From: Bactericera cockerelli
Lineage: Eukaryota; Arthropoda; Insecta; Hemiptera; Triozidae
Assembly (NCBI GenBank): GCA_024516035.1
Contig: CM044959.1
Location: forward strand, 11,715,588-11,779,587
Reading direction: 5' to 3'
Length of the DNA stretch: 64,000 nt
Under the pieces are notes generated by a model. The model did not search any database and had not been told where the DNA came from. It saw nothing but the letters and a program-made list of their open reading frames with translations. Shown piece by piece: positions 1 through 12,121 of the stretch (the stretch's first letter is position 1; each line of letters opens with the position of its first letter). Position numbers and translations under genes: made by a program.

Positions 1-584
1 GAGAGAGAGAAAGAGAGCAAAAGGAATTTTTGATTTATGTTATCTCCAGTGAAAATGCTATTAGGAGGGAAGGAGACTTTAGGCAGTGGTGGACTTTACC
101 TAACATGGAATAAAGAAGAAATCGGCATTGTACATGAACAACTTGTTACATATTATTCCAAACAAAACTGTTAAAACTTTTCTATCAATGTGTTGGAGAA
201 GAATGTTGGAAGAATTCATAATTTTAGGTAAAATTATTACATCAATTTATATGGCTTCTTTGAGGGCATGTTCTTTGTGATGAAAGACTTTGTCCTCAAT
301 ACTATAGTTCAACTTGATCAATATTAAGAATCGGTGCATATAATGATTCATATTTTGTTTCGTTTTCAAACGAGCCCAGAAAATTGCTTCTGGGCGTCCA
401 CAGGGGTCATAATATCATGGACACGGAAATTAAAGTCAGTACCACCATGCTATTTTACTTTCTCATGGGCATTTTGTTTTGTTATCCTCTTCTGATTTGA
501 TACAATTTGGAATAATATATTTAGAGAACAAGAATATCGCAACTCGGGTGTTAGAGGAAACGTAAAAGAGTTATAAATATCTGA
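1..584. other. AT-rich DNA without a recognisable gene
   Basis: The window opens inside a short GA microsatellite (first 16 bases). The rest is AT-rich sequence with no long frame, no recognisable domain and no repeat seen elsewhere in the window. Confidence 0.6.
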
Positions 585-594
585 ATGGATAAAG

Positions 595-867
595 AATTTC
601 TTTTTTCCTCCTCTTCCTCCTCCTTCGGCTTCCTCTGTTTTCCCTGTCCTTATTTTCTTCCCTCTCTTGCCTTACTTTCCCTCTCTATCCTTTTTGTTCT
701 CTTTTTCTCTCTCCCTCTTCACCTGCTTTTTCTCGGAATTAGTATTGAAATAGTTACTTCCCTGTCTTTTCTCTTTTCATCTCTCTCCTTCATACTTCTC
801 TCCACCTTCCTTCATTTAGTAACACCATTTCACGTTTTCTCTTTTACTTTCCTCCTTTACTTACATA

Positions 868-901
<34 letters not shown>

Positions 902-1265
902 TCTTATCATTCTCAATTTTAGTTTGAAAATTATTCTTTCTCTCACTTCCTTTTCCTCTCTTCCACAATCCTCTTCTCCCTCCTCTTCTTTGATTTGTTC
1001 TATCTCTGCGCGAATATTTACTCTAACCTAATAAAGCGATTTCACAATATCATTTCTTGTAACTAATTGATTTTGTTTATTCAATAAATTTTAGTACGTT
1101 TTTATCTCTTTTTTATGATTTATGGGAAATAGAAAAGTGCAACGAAAAAGAAAGTGGCAAAAAGAATAAATCCTTCCTTATCTTTCCTCCTTCTCCCCAG
1201 AATAAGGGAAGTATCTTCAAATTCGTTTAAACTTTACTTTTACTATATCTCTCTCTTTCTCTCTC

Positions 1266-1296
<31 letters not shown>

Positions 1297-1320
1297 CCCT
1301 CCTTCCCTCTATCCCTCTTG
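595..1320. repeat. Pyrimidine-rich low-complexity tracts
   Basis: Two islands (about 595-1010 and 1180-1320) consist almost only of C and T on the plus strand, with pure CT microsatellites near 865-900 and 1245-1310. The frames open here translate to runs of Ser, Leu and Phe, as expected of any CT tract, so I do not call them genes. Similar tracts lie at 18.4-18.9 kb and 48.1-48.6 kb. Confidence 0.85.
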
Positions 1321-1330
1321 TTCTCTCAGA

Positions 1331-2950
1331 TCATTTCACGAACGAACGAAAACTAAAGTTTTCTCAGGAGTGATTTTTGTTGTATTTAAGATTGAAATAA
1401 ACTTGAGAAGTTTGTGGAAATGAAATCGATCTTTTAACAGTAAGCTCCAAAGCAAAAATATAAAGATTCTGAGAATCTATGATAGTAACTTAATTGTATG
1501 TTTACCTATGAGAGACAAAATAGAACACTTAGCGTTTTTACCACTTCCTGATTGGCGTTGTTACCAATCCCTGATCATGCTCGTATTTTAACTAAATTGT
1601 GATCAAACCAAATTTTCAACAATTTTCTTAATATTTGTTTATAATACCTGTTATATGGCTAAATATCAAACCAATAAATGAGACTTTGTTCAAACTGCTA
1701 GCAAACAGAGATTGAAGATCTTACTTCGCGACGCCAGTTTAATAACCAATTTATTGTAAACTTGCACAAAGACACCCTTGGAGAAAAGAGACCATAAACG
1801 AAAACGACACTTCCGTACAGACAAGAAGGACAGTGAGATCATTTTACAAGTAATAGATAAAGAAATATTATTCCAGAAGTTGAACATGCTACCGAATAAT
1901 CTTCCACACACATTCTGAAACCTTTGACACAAAACAGAACCCTAAAGAAACTTCTCACAGAATTGAGAAAAACACTCAAAAACTTCTGGATGATGAAGAT
2001 GATGTTAATAATGACAATGCTACTGATGAAGTTAATGACAATGAGCATTATTATAATATTAACAGTGTTGGTGTTAATCTTCATCTTAATAGAACTGGTA
2101 CAACATATTCCATGTTGAGACATACATACGAGTATCTTGTTACTGTGGGGTTGTTTGGGTCCTTCAGATGACACATCAACCAGGCATGATATTTCACTGA
2201 ATATACTTGTATAGCATATACTTACATAATTAGTAAAATTATATGCGTATATGTAGTTGTGGATAAATCTGGTAAGTAGATGTCGAAAGACTTCTTAAGG
2301 CAAAAATGGTAGTAGTGCTAGTACGAGAAGTAGTAATATTTATTTTCCCTGAAGTATTGCCACACGGCACCGGCGGTCCCAGGGCAACATAAAACATAAC
2401 CAAGAAGAGGTTTTTGGACGTTAAAAACCTGCTCGCCGGCTCACAGGTAGTTAGTTACCTACGCTGGATGCACATTTTCCTCTTCTATAAAATAAAAATA
2501 TTTTTAGTATTAGATATATGTATGTATGTATGTATTTCCAACTTATTTATCACCTACACCTGGTTGGGAGTGTCGGTAAGGGGGGCTATAGGAATAGGAT
2601 CTCCACCAGAATAAATTAAGGACACAGGATTGATCAACAAATCTCACTATCTTGATATGTGATCTGGATTTCATCTTCCGGTCTTCTTCATTTTAAATGA
2701 TCTTGAATAGGAAGTACCTGTGTAGTGTTGAACATTTTTTTTTTTTAATGTATGAATATTCAATTTATTAGGCTACTTCTCTACATATGTTTGTATTTAT
2801 GCTCCTTATGTCCGATATTCAATGTAGAATAATATCTTGATTGAAATTGGATTTAAAATGGAGCCTCCAGTTCATAGAAATCATATAAATCTTATCATTA
2901 TCTCCCTTGCCTTTATCCAAAATTAGCTTATGTTGCTATTGGGGTCGGCA
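1331..2950. other. Non-coding AT-rich stretch
   Basis: No supported gene. There is a degenerate GAT/AAT-rich patch at about 1990-2070, a short TATG microsatellite at about 2517-2535, and a T run near 2736. The overlapping short frames on both strands follow the low-complexity composition. Confidence 0.55.
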
Positions 2951-2959
2951 TTTTTTAAC

Positions 2960-3028
2960 CTAATGGTTGAAGTTGGTTGGGTGGAGCATGTTTTTTACGT
3001 CTGGATGTCCTCCCTAACGGCAACGATT
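2960..3028 (+). repeat. Dispersed repeat 'M' copy 1
   Basis: This diverged copy carries ATGGTTGAAGTTGGTT followed by a TTTTTACGTCTGGATG-type segment and CCTAACGGCAACGAT. The same order of words recurs at 18,062-18,175 (plus) and 58,535-58,635 (minus), so this is a dispersed repeat. It abuts a SINE domain on its right. Confidence 0.5.
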
Positions 3029-3034
3029 CATTTT

Positions 3035-3165
3035 GGTTTTAACGTCCTGATAAGGACGGGCATGTTACCCTCCATTTGCTGGGAATCATACCAGCAACTC
3101 ACATCAACCTCACTCAGCCCGGGTAGGGCCGGAAATCATACAAATCTTAGAAATCCTTACAAGTT
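3035..3165 (-). repeat. SINE central/3' domain fragment (tRNA-SINE family F1)
   Basis: Read on the minus strand, this contains the conserved domain of the F1 SINEs: a GGCCCTACCCGGGCTGAGTG-like core, a GTTGCTGGTATGATTCCCAGC segment, a TAACATGCCCGTCC segment and a terminal AGGACGTTAAAACC. The tRNA-like head is missing, so the copy is 5'-truncated or decayed. Better copies are at 25.3, 29.0 and 63.4 kb. Confidence 0.65.
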
Positions 3166-3178
3166 CTGCTACTCAGAG

Positions 3179-4716
3179 TAATTTTCACCTCACCTTAGTT
3201 TGGACGGAATTGCTAACCTCACTTGTTAATATAGATATTTTTGTTGGAAAAATTTGTCCAGAAGATTATTTGAAATGAAGAAATCCAAACAAAGAGTAAT
3301 GGTCAAACCCAATACATTTCGGAAGTGAAGCGTTCATGAACTACGATTATGTCAAATGAATGATTTCTAACTCTGTGTGAGGTATCTACAGGTGTATATC
3401 GTAATTCGAAAATGGGACTATCTTGACTTCATAATTTATCAGAGGAGGTCTTCCGATTTCAACACCATTGCCTACTTGCCTAACAAATTTGTTAAAATGA
3501 AGCGTTTCCAGACAAAGTGTGTCGAGATTTTGGGGGAGGATAACTTTGACATAGATCCCGGGTGATGAATGACTTTGGCAGGGAATGGTGGGAAGATTGG
3601 GAGAGTGTTGAAACACTTGAGACTCTGTTCTGCTCGTTCGGGTGGTTGCTATTATCCCGTTTTTGTTGAGTCTACTTTAGCCTTTCTCCAAAATTAGATG
3701 TTTTGAATGATGCATTACAAGATTAAAATGGCGACAGTCCAGACTGAAAGATATGATTCTATTGTGTAGATTGGACCAATTTACATCCAGACATATTTGG
3801 TCAGCTTTTAGGACTTTATAGCCCCTTTTGAGGGTTTGCCTATTTGACCAACGATCAGTGGGAGCCATTAATGCACCTTGGTTTTATACTATGTTCTCGT
3901 AAATGGACATTAGGACCTCGTTTGTTCTTCTTACTTTTGGATCATGATGAAATGAAAAGTTTTCTTAAAATCCTTGCAGGACATTTGCTTCCAATTTTAT
4001 TGAAACATATCGGGAGTACGAGTATTTGTGGAGAAATATAAAAACGATCACAGTACTTCCGATTTCTAATATTAGAAACTATCCGAAGTTAAATTTTGAC
4101 TGTTCATGATAAAATTGAGACATATTCACAAGGAACCATTATTGTACATTATAATATATAAAACTATGCTCACTTAATACACAGCTAAAAATTACTTTTT
4201 AAAGATACTGGAGAGTGCAAAGTGAAATCCCAGAGTATTTCTTACTTTCTGAAACTCCAGATGTCATCGTCTCTTTTTTAAACTGGTGTCGATTTATAAG
4301 CGGAAGTTGATTTGAATTATGATTCTAAAATTTTCATATTTTTTCTTCACTTACTCGTATTTATTCAAGTGGCTTGATGGCCCGTTTAATTATTATTCTT
4401 GCAGTGATGGCCTAATTTATGTGTTCTAGAGGTGAATGAGGCTGGAATCTGGAATCGCTTTGAAGATGAAAGCGGATACGGTTCCTGGTTTTCAGGGATG
4501 GTGAGATTTTGCAATAATTATTGTAATTTATTGAAAGTGTTTTTATTTTTCAAGTGCACTATACAACATTATTTTATAAGTTATGATGACGTATGTTTTT
4601 AGCAAATATAAAGAATATAATATATGTAGTTTATATCTGTGATATAAAGATTATATCCACCGTGAGAAATTGTCAGCAGTATAATTTCCCACGACGTTCT
4701 TACTGTCTACATTATA
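3179..4716. other. AT-rich DNA without a recognisable gene
   Basis: Short frames occur on both strands but none shows a domain, biased codon use or splice structure that I can support. Confidence 0.5.
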
Positions 4717-4750
4717 TGTAAAAAAAAAAAAAAATTGGGGGGGGGGGGGA
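4717..4750. repeat. Poly(A)-poly(G) homopolymer junction
   Basis: A run of about 15 A is followed by TT and then about 13 G. Long G runs are rare in this AT-rich window. The exact lengths are likely to be unreliable in any assembly. Confidence 0.8.
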
Positions 4751-4967
4751 TTTCCTGAAGAATTGTCTTAAATCCATGTAATGACCTGAAAATTAATACG
4801 AACACGAACAGTGACCATTACGGAAGAAGATATCAAGTTTTCTTTCACTTGTTTTTGGCCTCTTAGATTTGGTTGTTGAACTTCCTTTATATAGGAAATA
4901 CCGACAAATTTTCTTGTTCACAACTACATTTATGTTTTATATCTTACATTTATTATCATCTAATTGT

Positions 4968-5050
4968 GTCAGACAAAATTTGAACCCACAACTCACTGCT
5001 TGAAATTCGGCCACATCAGTACTAACCAGTGCGACCCCAAGAGTCCACTC
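4968..5050 (-). repeat. Possible degenerate tRNA-like SINE head
   Basis: On the minus strand, an A-box-like GCACTGGTTAGTACTGATG is followed about 30 bases later by a B-box-like GGGTTCAAATT. The spacing fits a tRNA-derived RNA polymerase III promoter, but no tRNA cloverleaf is preserved and no second copy was seen, so this is tentative. Confidence 0.35.
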
Positions 5051-6149
5051 CTGGTTTACGACCCATCCCGAAGTGATGTGAGTTATATTGACGTGTCTGT
5101 GATGCTCACTTTATATTCCTTCAATGACCAGCACATGAAATGAAACTGAAATAAAATTGCAATAAAACCCTCTGCGCGCTAGGTTTGGGCAAAATTCATC
5201 TCATAAAACATTCAAAAGTTAATTTGCTTAAAAACCTTCTCGGGATCGCGATAAAAAGTTATATCTCCCAGTGCGATCTCCCTTCTGCCGAATAAAACAC
5301 GTTATATGAGTGTGGTGTGACTAGAGGGCAGTATTAAGAGCATGTCCGCACAGATGAGGTGAGTATATTAAGTGTAGAAACCACTTTAGGTCGAGTTTCA
5401 TGTTCCATCACAGTGTTAGGTACCGTTGTACATAGCGACATAGCTGTTGATCTTACTGAAAGCTATAAGATTCTCGTTATTATGAGCTGTCTGAAGAAAC
5501 AAAACACTACCTCAGTCGCAATACAAAATTATTGGTACATTAGCACTGCATTAACCAATTTTTAGCCATTTAGACCCAGCATATACGACATACCTATAAC
5601 ATTAAAATTGTATTTCCTTTATGAGTATATAGTATAATGAGTAAAGTAAACCCCATAAGATAAGGTATTATATGTCACAGTCAGGCTATAGCATATCTAG
5701 TGGAACACCACAAACAACTCATGAAAAAATCATCTTGTCATTTTTAAAATGAAATTATATCTCAGTTTTATTTGACAAGTAGTACTCAGAAACTAATAGA
5801 ACCTGATCCATAAGGGAAACACGCTAAATATTAAAATGAAAATGAAATTTGTAGCTGTGAAAATATTTTATGTAGGAGACAAGATTGAGACTACCCATTT
5901 CAGAAATCAATTCTTTTTACGCGTCCAGACATACAACTTCTACTGCAAAGTAGAAGAAAAATGGAAGCTTCCTTCTAAATATTTAATGCAGCCCGAAACA
6001 CTTCAGAAGCGCTAATAAAATTCACCTTCAAGAGAAATAAAAGTGAGGATACCTGCATTTCCCCTGGTCAAAGAGAAAGCAATAAATAATATCTAGATAC
6101 AGCACTTCCGAACCTCATGAAAGACTACAGTCCGATATCCATTTGTGGA
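5051..6149. other. Non-coding AT-rich stretch
   Basis: No gene, RNA or repeat that I can recognise. A 68-codon frame at 5359-5565 has no identifiable feature. Confidence 0.5.
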
Positions 6150-6217
6150 TTGTACAATATGGCCGGCCATCTAAGTAATGAAAACATTTTTATAGATGCT
6201 TTATTAAAAAAACTAAT

Positions 6218-6489
6218 AGTTGTGCCATAGCGTGTAGATTTAAGAAGTGTGGAAACGAACCCAGTTGCATGGAAACGCCACATAGCGCAACAGCATCGCA
6301 AAGGAGTAGAATATTTCTCGCGGTCTATTTAAGTTTATGCTTACATTTGATATATTTATGTTTATGTTTACATTTGATACGGGTGAGGGACGAGGAGGGG
6401 AAACTCCTTTGCGATACTAGCGCTGAGGACGATGTAGGCCGGCGGAGGGTGGCTTCCACACTTCTTAATTCTACACGCTATGGTTGTGC
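6218..6489. mobile_element. MITE-like inverted-repeat element
   Basis: The arm at 6218-6254 (containing CCATAGCGTGTAGAT and AAGAAGTGTGGAA) is repeated inverted at 6454-6489 with about two mismatches. A second inner pair (ATCGCAAAGGAG at about 6295, CTCCTTTGCGAT at about 6404) extends the symmetry. The flanks at about 6150-6187 and 6564-6603 are a diverged direct repeat (GATT.TACAATAT ... TAGTAATGAAA), which may be an older duplication around the insertion. There is no transposase frame. Confidence 0.55.
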
Positions 6490-6503
6490 TGTAGAACCAC
6501 GTA

Positions 6504-7056
6504 CTTAGAGGTAATTACCTACATGTAAATAATTCGACCAAAACCCTCCTGAAACTTATGCAGATTATACAATATAGCCATCTACGTTATTTAGTAATGA
6601 AATTTGGTCGTTGGAAGTTTTCTTCATATCATACATTGGAGAAAATATGTTGTTTTGAGACAAATCCGGGTAGTACCCTTTTGCAAATGATTTTTTTTAC
6701 CGTAAAAGACCAATTGTCTACCGGAAGTTGAGATGAATGATGTTTTTCCTTACCTAAAGTAAGTTTTGCTTCTACATTATAATACCTTTAGATACTACGA
6801 TGCTGATTCAACTAGACCGGGCAACCCCTAACCACAAAAGCATCTAGCTGGCGGTTTATTACAAGAGTCTTCACATCAGTAATGACTTCAATAACAATTA
6901 AGCTTCTATTTAACTCCCCTGAGGGATCTCGTTTAAGGTCTACCGTATTTCGCAAAACTGAACAAGACAATCACATTAACATGATAATTATCTTAGAATA
7001 CCTGCGGTTCTAGATGGTGTTCGTAATAGCTCTATGAATAGCAGAACTAGATTGAT
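6504..7056. other. AT-rich DNA without a recognisable gene
   Basis: I see no gene or repeat here before the target duplication of the foldback element. Confidence 0.5.
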
Positions 7057-7065
7057 ATCATAATT
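7057..7065 (+). repeat. Left target-site duplication of the foldback element
   Basis: ATCATAATT here is repeated exactly at 15,444-15,452. One further T upstream of each copy could make it 10 bp, because the element end is ambiguous by one base. Confidence 0.85.
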
Positions 7066-7745
7066 AGCTCCGTGAAGATGGCTCGCCCCTAAAACCAATA
7101 TGAAAACTTTATTAGTCAAAAGTTTGTACTCACTTTGTACTCCTTTGTACCAAAAATTATTTCGCTTGTACCCCTACCGTTTAGGAGTTATAAGGGTTGC
7201 AAAATGGGCGAGCCAGCTTCACGTGAAGTTGGCTCGCCCCTAAAACCGATATGAACGGTTTATGTCTCATAAGTTTGTACTCGGTTTGTACTCCTTTGTA
7301 CCAACTTTCTTTTTTCTCTACGACCTACCGTTCTCGAGATATTGCAAAAACAAAACTGGCAAATTTTCAAGGTCACTCATTTTTTTCTTCGATTCGATTG
7401 TACTCGGTTTGTACTCCTTTGTACCGTTTATATTTTTTGTCTGTGACCAACCGTTCTCGAGATATTCAGGTTGCTAGATGGGCGAGCCAGCTTCACGTGA
7501 AGATGGCTCGCCCCTAAAACCGATATGAACGGTTTTATGTCTCACAAGTTTGTACTCGGTTTGTACTCCTTTGTACCAACTTTCTTTTTTCTCTACGACC
7601 TACCGTTCTCGCGATATTGCAAAAACAAAATTGGCAAATTTTCAAGGTCACTCATTTTTTTCTTCGATTCGATTGTACTCGGTTAGTACTCCTTTGTACC
7701 GTTTATATTTTTTGTCTGTGACCAACCGTTCTCGAGATATTGAGA
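7066..7745 (+). repeat. Left terminal repeat units of the foldback
   Basis: There is one short outermost unit (7066-7218), one full unit of about 270 bp (7219-7490) and one joined inward (7491-7745). Each full unit contains two TTTGTACTCCTTTGTACC segments and two ACCGTTCTCGAGATATT-like segments (one instance reads CGCGATATT). Adjacent units join at CTTCACGTGAAG. Frames read through the units are by-products of their repeat structure. Confidence 0.85.
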
Positions 7746-8810
7746 AAAATAGATATGAAAAAACGCATTTAAGCATTGCGCGTTCTGAAAGCACCTGCGA
7801 CAATTTCTCAAAAAGGAACATCGCTATGTGATGAGGGGTGCGTTCAAAGCCAAGTATTCGATTTTGTTTTCCTTATGTAATACTTTTAATAGATTGAGTA
7901 TATAAATACTTATCTTCCATACATTTTTTATCGTGTGTACCCTCGCGGTTACCCATTTATGAGGACTTTAGTGCTTGGGGAAAATCAAAGTAAACCCGCA
8001 GTATCTCTGGAACAAAATGGGTACAAAAGACGAAATTTGGCCAATCGATTGAATATATTAAAACACATCTTCCATATAAATTTCATCGTTTGTACCCTCA
8101 CGGTTACCTATTAATGAAGACTCTAATTGATGCGGTTTTTAAAAGTAAACCCGCAATATCTCTGGAACTAAATGGGTGCAGACGACGAAATTTGGCCAAT
8201 CGATTGAATATATTAATACACATCTTCCATATAAATTTCATCGTTTGTACCCTCACGGTTACCTATTAATGAAGACTCTAGTTGATGCGGTTTTGAAAAC
8301 TAAACCCGCAATATCTCTGGAACTAAATGGGTACAAACGACGAAATTTGGCCAATCGTTTTAATACATTAATACACATCTTCCATATAAATTTCATCGTT
8401 TGTACCCTCACGGTTACCTATTAATGAAGACTCTAGTTGATGCGGTTTTTAAAAGTAAACCCGCAATATCTCTGGAACTAAACGGGTACAAACACCGAAA
8501 TTTGTCCAATCTATCGAATATAATTATCAAAACACATCTTCCATATAAATTTCATTGTTTGTACCCTCACGGTTACCTATTAATGAAGACTATAGTATTG
8601 ATGCGGGTTTTCAAAAGTAAACCCGCAATATCTCTAGAACTAAAAGAGTACGAACGTCGAAACTTAGTCAATCAATTACCTTGATTAGTACTTACCTTTC
8701 ATATAATTTTCATAGTTTGTACTCACGTGGTTACCCATTTACGAGCACTTTAGTTTTTGCGGTACATCAGAGAAAGTATGCAATATCTCTGGAACCAAAT
8801 GGGTACTAAA
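7746..8810 (+). repeat. Left inner repeat ladder (transitional, B and A units)
   Basis: After a transitional block (7746-8040) come about five B units of roughly 145 bp. Each holds ATCTCTGGAACTAAA, a GGGTACAAACGACGAAATTT-like segment and TTTGTACCCTCACGGTTACC. One A-type unit follows (about 8690-8810) with GTGGTTACCCATTTACGAG. The mirror-image ladder lies at 10,080-14,440. Confidence 0.85.
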
Positions 8811-9276
8811 ATTTTGTTTGAAATACCTAAAATTACATACTTGATGAGAAGTGAAGGCAAAATGTCAAATATGATAAAATACCCCTTCAACTTTCGCTGA
8901 GTATGCAAACAAGTGGTTCCAAATGCTTGGTAAGGTTTTATTCACCATTGGCTATCTTCAGTTCAAATTTGAAAAAAATCCTTAAAGAAGATGTTATATG
9001 TCGACATGTTTTGCTTAAATTCGACTCGATCTGAAATTTTGGATGTTTTCAGATATCGAATTAACTTATCTTTCCAACCGTACGTCCGATTTGAATGAAC
9101 TAAAGTGCTATCGATAGATCAAGTGGATTGTAAGATAAGCTGTTCTTGTTCATTTTCTGTCATTTTACATAAAGGATTACTTTTTAACGGAAAACACTTT
9201 TGACACACAACTGGGTTAAGAATAACCTGGGTTATCAAAAAGTATGCATGCGATTTCAAAAAAATCAACGATATTA
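8806..9276 (+). repeat. Foldback centre, direct repeat copy 1
   Basis: This segment is about 470 bp, from the CTAAAATTTTGTTT word to AACGATATTA. It is repeated in the same orientation at 9602-10,074 with scattered differences. It sits at the unpaired centre between the inverted arms. Short minus-strand frames exist, but both copies carry stops and no domain is visible. Confidence 0.85.
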
Positions 9277-9601
9277 AGCAGATTTTGCAAAACTCAACCC
9301 CAAATTGGCATAAAAAACATCAACATATTATTTCATTCTGTCCATTTCTTATCAAAAATGTCTATTTTGGTCTACCTCGAACTTTCAAAGGTATGAAAAC
9401 CTGGCAAAAATGCAAGCATCAAAAATCTGTGTTAGTCCATGCTTAATCGTTAGTTGAGAGCTATTGAAATCAACTTTTGTTTTTCAAAAACCCCTTCATA
9501 TATCCAAGTTATGCAATCATTTTGAAGGAGCCTTGGTGGCTTTCCTGTTTGCGGTACGAAATTTTTTTGGAACCAAAAACGTATATTTTTACTACTTCTC
9601 T
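9277..9601. other. Foldback centre, spacer between the direct repeats
   Basis: About 325 bp of sequence seen once in this window. It carries no recognisable gene, and a minus-strand frame starting at 9704 shows no identifiable domain. Confidence 0.6.
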
Positions 9602-10074
9602 CTAAAATTTTGTTTAAAATACCTAAAATTACATACTTGATGAGAATTGAAGGCAAAATGTGAAATATGATAAAATACCCCTTCAACTTACGCTGAGTAT
9701 GCAAACAAGTGGTTCCAAATGCTTGGTAAGGCTTTATTCACCACTGGTTATCTTCGGTTCAAATTTGAAAGAAATCCTTAAAGAATAGATTGTATGTCGA
9801 CATGTTTTGCTTAAGATTTGACTCGATCTGAGATTTTAGATGTTTTCAGAAATCGAATGAACTTATCTTTCGAACAGTACGTCCGATTTGAATGAACTAA
9901 AATGCTATCGATAGATCTAGTAGATTGTAAAATAAGCTGTTCTCGTTCATTTTCTGTCATTTTAAATAAAGAGTTACTTTTTAACGGAAAACACTTTTGA
10001 CGCACAACTGGGTTAAGAATAGCCTGGGTTATCAAAAAGAATGCATGCGATTTCAAAAAAAATCAACGATATTA
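9602..10074 (+). repeat. Foldback centre, direct repeat copy 2
   Basis: Second copy of the segment at 8806-9276. It ends at AACGATATTA and passes directly into the first right-arm A unit. Confidence 0.85.
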
Positions 10075-10079
10075 CTAAT

Positions 10080-11250
10080 CAAGTTAATCGATTGGCTAAT
10101 TTCGTCGATTGGCTAATTTCGTCGTTTGTATCCATTTGGTTCCAGAGATATTGCATATTTTCTCTGATGTACCGCAAAAACTAAAGTCCTCGTAAATGGG
10201 TAACCACGTGGGTACAAACTATAAAAATTATATGAAAGGTAAGTACTAATCAAGGTATTCGATTGGCTAAATTTCGTCGTTTGTAGCCATTTGGTTCCAG
10301 AGATATTGCATATTTTGTCTGATGTACCACAAAAACTAAAGTCCTCGTAAATGTGTAACCACGTGGGTACAAACGATGAAAATTTGATGAAAGGTAAGTA
10401 CTAATCAAGGTATTCGATTGGCTAAATTTCGTCGTTTGTACCCATTTGGTTTCAGAGATATTGCATATTTTGTCTGATGTACCGCAAAAACTAAAGTCCT
10501 CGTAAATTTGTAACCACGTGGGTACAAACGATGAAAATTATATGAAATGTAAGTACTAATCAAGGTAATCGATTGACTAAGTTTCGTCGTTTGTACCCAT
10601 TTGGTTCCAGAGATATTGCATATTTTGTCTGATGTACCGCAAAAACTGAAGTCCTCGTAAATGGGTAACCACGTGGGTACAAACTATGAAAATTATATGA
10701 AATGTAAGTACTAATTGATTGACTAAGTTTCGTCGTTTGTACCCATTTAGTTCCAGAAATATTGCGGGTTTACTTTTGAAAACCGCATCAACTAGAGTCT
10801 TCATTAATAGGTAACCGTGAGGGTACAAACGATGAAATTTATATGGAAGATGTGTATTAATATGTTAAATCGATTGGCCAAATTTTGTCGTTCGTACTCT
10901 TTTAGTTCTAGAGATATTGCGGGTTTACTTTTGAAAAACCGCATCAACTAGAGTCTTCATTAATAGGTAATCGTGAGGGTACAAACGATGAAATTTATAT
11001 GGAAGATGTGTGTTGATATATTCAATCGATTGGACAAATTTCGGTGTTTGTACCCGTTTAGTTCCAGAGATATTACGGGTTTACTTTTAAAAACCGCATC
11101 AACTAGAGTCTTCATTAATAGGTAACCGTGAGGGTACAAACGATGAAATTTATATGGAAGATTTGTATTAATGTATTAAAACGATTGGCCAAATTTCGTC
11201 GTTTGTACCCATTTAGTTCCAGAGATATTGCGGGTTTACTTTTAAAAACC
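10080..11250 (-). repeat. Right inner repeat ladder before the LINE (A then B units)
   Basis: There are about five A units of roughly 150 bp (GGTAACCACGTGGGTACAAA, then CAAGGTATTCGATTGGCTAAA, then TTTGTACCCATTTGGTTCCA). They are followed by about four B units (TTTAGTTCCAGAGATATT, ACCGCATCAACTAGAGTC, GGTAACCGTGAGGGTACAAA). This is the reverse complement of the left ladder. The A-unit array is longer here than on the left, so the arms differ in copy number. Confidence 0.85.
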
Positions 11251-11263
11251 TTTTAAATATTCT

Positions 11264-12121
11264 TTGAGAAGGATCAAGTTCAGGGATTTCCGTAATATGG
11301 ACCTTAATAATTTGATTAGTGATGCGGAGGCATCTCAATGGAATCTTGTGACTGAATTGAACGATACTAATGCTAAAGTTGATTTATTCACAAACATTAC
11401 AACAAGGCTTCTTAATAAAAATGCTCCTTTAAAAAATGCCAAAGTGAAATATCCCCCTACTCCATGGCTTACTCCTGATATTTTAAACCTTATGAAACGA
11501 AGAGATCGAGTCTACAATAAATATCGAAGAACTCAATTGGAGCTTCATCTTGAAAAATATAAACATCTTAGAAATTTATGTAATCGATCTGTTCGCGATG
11601 CTAAAGAAATTTATATATCTCAGGGTATAGCATCCTGTGAAAATGAAAAATCACTTTGGCTGTTTTTAAGGAGTCTTGGTATAAATGTGAATGAATCATC
11701 GAAACGTATTGATCCTCAATTCAGCTTAGATGATCTCAATAAACAATTTGTAACGCCGCCTGTAAATCTAGACCCAGCCCACAAGCTTAATGTTATCGAT
11801 AGCATACTTACTCAACCTAATCCAACACATCCTGAGTTTTGCTTCCAGGATGTTTCTTGTGCAGATGTGAGACAGGCGTTTTCTACTATTAGATCCAATG
11901 CAACTGGTAATGATGGCTTATCAATCAGTTTCCTCAAGTTGATATTAGATTCCATTGTTGCTCCTTTGACGCACATTATCAATTCCTCATTATCAACAGG
12001 CGTATTCCCACAGCAATGGAAAATTGGTCGCATTGTTCCTCTGCCCAAGATTTCTAAACCTAAAGGATTGAACGATTTCCGTCCCATTTCTCTTTTACCT
12101 GTTTTTTTCCAAAGTCCTTGA
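11264..12121 (+). pseudogene. LINE reverse transcriptase, N-terminal part (broken)
   Basis: This is the part of a LINE ORF2 after the endonuclease: a linker with the PLK..KVKYPPTPWLT motif and RRDRVYNKYRR, then the RT finger region with GNDGLSISFLK and the FRPISLL motif near the end. It has no native start, because it opens at the truncation point. It stops after about 285 codons because a run of seven T near 12,105 is one base longer than the reading frame needs. The downstream frame continues the same domain, so this is a single-base break in an RT gene and not two genes. The protein would copy element RNA at a nicked target; this copy cannot, since it lacks the endonuclease. Confidence 0.88.

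Noticed and set aside
585..1423. Open frames of 148 and 89 codons
   Set aside because: They are translations of CT-rich low-complexity DNA (Ser/Leu/Phe runs) with no domain; not genes.
7251..8684. Repeated similar peptides of 70-94 codons on both foldback arms
   Set aside because: The same peptides appear on every repeat unit in two frames and on both arms. They follow from tandem-repeat structure, not from protein selection.
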